Position numbers and translations under genes: made by a program. Source: Sulfitobacter sp. HGT1 (lineage in GTDB: Bacteria > Pseudomonadota > Alphaproteobacteria > Rhodobacterales > Rhodobacteraceae). Taken from it: a DNA stretch of 64,000 nt. Shown here piece after piece: positions 62,963 through 64,000 of the stretch. Numbering within the stretch: the stretch's first letter is position 1; each line of letters begins with the position of its first letter. Under the pieces are notes generated by a model that saw only the letters and a program-made list of their open reading frames with translations, searched no databases and was not told the origin of the DNA. Location of the stretch: positions 186,001-250,000 of the forward strand of contig NZ_BLWI01000001.1 in NCBI RefSeq assembly GCF_013282155.1, read 5' to 3'.

Positions 62963-64000
62963 TCAGGTTCCACGCGGTTTCGCCCGCAAGGTCGGGTCGG
63001 CTTGTGTCGGGTCTTCGGGCCACGGGTGGCGCGGATAGCGGGCGCGCATGTCTTTGCGGACATCGGCGTATGATCCTGTCCAGAACCCCGGCAGATCCGT
63101 GGTCACCTGAACCGGGCGCTGGGCGGGGGACAGCAAGGTGATTTGCAGCGGTTGGCCGGCGATCATCGGGTGGCGGGTGACACCGAACACCTCTTGCAGG
63201 CGCAACGATATCTGCGGCTGCGCGCCGTCATAATCAATTGCCAGCTTGCGCCCCAGAGGGGTGGTGAAATGCGCCGGTGCTGCCTTGTCCAGCATTTGTT
63301 GTTCATCCCACGACAGCCGCGCCACAAGCGCCGGATGCAGATCAAACCCCTTCCAGTCGCCGGTGCTGCGGACATTGGTCAGATGCGGCAGCAGCCAGTC
63401 CTCCAGCGTCGCCATCAGATGCGCCTCTGAGAAATCGGGGAAATCGCTGCCCATCAACCGGGCACGGGCAAGGAACAGTTTCGCGGCCTTACCGGGCATT
63501 AACCCAAGCTGCCGCACACCGTCCAGCATCGCCAGCGCGATTTCATCGGGGCTGGCGTCTGACCACGCACGATCATCCAGCACCAAGGCACCGAACCGTT
63601 CTTGTTGCCGCGTCAGAACCCGCCCTTCGCGGCGGGACCAGATGCAAACATCATGCCAGCCGATCTGTTCGGGAAATGTTGCCCGTAAATCCGCGTCAGA
63701 CAGGCGCACGGCCTGACGGATGCGCGCCTCGCGGGGGTCACCGTCCAGATCGGTCGCAACCAGCAACCGCTCGCTGGCCATCGGGTCGCCATCAGGCATC
63801 ACCGCCCCCTTTCCGCCTGACATCACAAAACGCGGGCTGTCGCCCTTGCGGCGCAAGGCTACACGGTCGGGATAGGCCAGCGCGGCAAGCACGCCCAATG
63901 TGTCAGGCCCGTCGGTTTTCTGACCCCGCGCAAGGCGCTTGGCCTCTTGGCGGATGCGGGCGAGGGTGGCGTGGTTGACCTCTCCCAAGGTGCGTTTGCC
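62963..64000 (-). CDS. hrpB: ATP-dependent helicase HrpB, C-terminal part (cut by window edge)
   Basis: The C-terminal 345 or so residues of HrpB; the frame is open to the window edge, so the helicase motor part lies outside. Visible blocks are GKRTLGEVNHATLARIRQEAKRLARG (helical linker), LGVLAALAYPDRVALRRKG, FVMSGGKGAVMPDGDPMASERLLVATDLDG and the HrpB-specific domain PLGRKLAIDYDGAQPQISLRLQEVFGVTRHP with the C-terminal FWTGSYADVRKDMRARYPRHPWPEDP. HrpB is a DExH-box protein of unknown RNA role. The last residues are rather basic. Confidence 0.9.
   Translation of the reverse strand, partial: GKRTLGEVNHATLARIRQEAKRLARGQKTDGPDTLGVLAALAYPDRVALRRKGDSPRFVMSGGKGAVMPDGDPMASERLLVATDLDGDPREARIRQAVRLSDADLRATFPEQIGWHDVCIWSRREGRVLTRQQERFGALVLDDRAWSDASPDEIALAMLDGVRQLGLMPGKAAKLFLARARLMGSDFPDFSEAHLMATLEDWLLPHLTNVRSTGDWKGFDLHPALVARLSWDEQQMLDKAAPAHFTTPLGRKLAIDYDGAQPQISLRLQEVFGVTRHPMIAGQPLQITLLSPAQRPVQVTTDLPGFWTGSYADVRKDMRARYPRHPWPEDPTQADPTLRAKPRGT

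Overview
The window is a gene-dense stretch of an alphaproteobacterial chromosome, most likely from the roseobacter group of the Rhodobacteraceae. The support is the neighbouring pair ethylmalonyl-CoA mutase (12276-14243) and crotonyl-CoA carboxylase/reductase (16007-17287), an HvrA-like H-NS protein, a LuxR/LuxI pair, a roseobacter-style mdh-sdhCDAB locus, and an SOS box of the alphaproteobacterial GTTC-N7-GTTC type. The genus cannot be fixed from this sequence; a Loktanella/Yoonia/Octadecabacter-like genome is a guess. The left edge shows no clear upstream gene, and the right edge cuts through hrpB.

Layout. 0-8.5 kb: TauE/SafE exporter, PRC-barrel protein, and central metabolism (mdh, sdhCDA, a lipoprotein, an FkbM methyltransferase, sdhB, a small membrane protein). 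8.5-12.2 kb: FAD dehydrogenase plus DUF1989 protein, purine nucleoside phosphorylase and H-NS. 12.2-17.3 kb: ecm, an acyltransferase and ccr, for C2 assimilation. 17.5-21.5 kb: quorum sensing (small ORF, luxR, luxI), a RecD-like helicase and an SDR. 21.4-27.9 kb (minus strand): TIGR02186/TauE-SafE pair, then a four-gene BMP-type nucleoside ABC transporter that fits with DeoD. 28-33.4 kb: rimI-tsaB-nfu, usp, ilvE, M48 lipoprotein, YigZ-like, DCC protein and an SOS-controlled unknown gene. 33.8-35.5 kb: tRNA-Ser followed by a base-composition anomaly holding a broken zinc-ribbon gene, an exported orphan and a MITE-like element. 35.5-48.8 kb: housekeeping genes (ychF, trpA, lldD, rplY, pth, DUF2332/serine hydrolase/DUF2237/DUF4893 run, trpB, asmA-like, rimO). 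48.9-60.5 kb: DMT exporter, sulfatase, oligopeptide-type ABC transporter, uronate-dehydrogenase-like enzyme and FAD amine/acid oxidase, which look like one catabolic locus. 60.6-62.8 kb: ECF sigma/anti-sigma pair and a Tat-exported MsrB. The end is hrpB.

No CRISPR array, rRNA, transposase or prophage was seen. The points most worth follow-up are a triple LexA half-site array in front of an unknown repeat protein, a 65-nt overlap between a small ORF and luxR, a covarying 50-bp palindromic repeat beside both trpA and trpB, an FkbM methyltransferase inside the sdh operon, and a possible new sulfated/uronic-acid substrate transporter locus.
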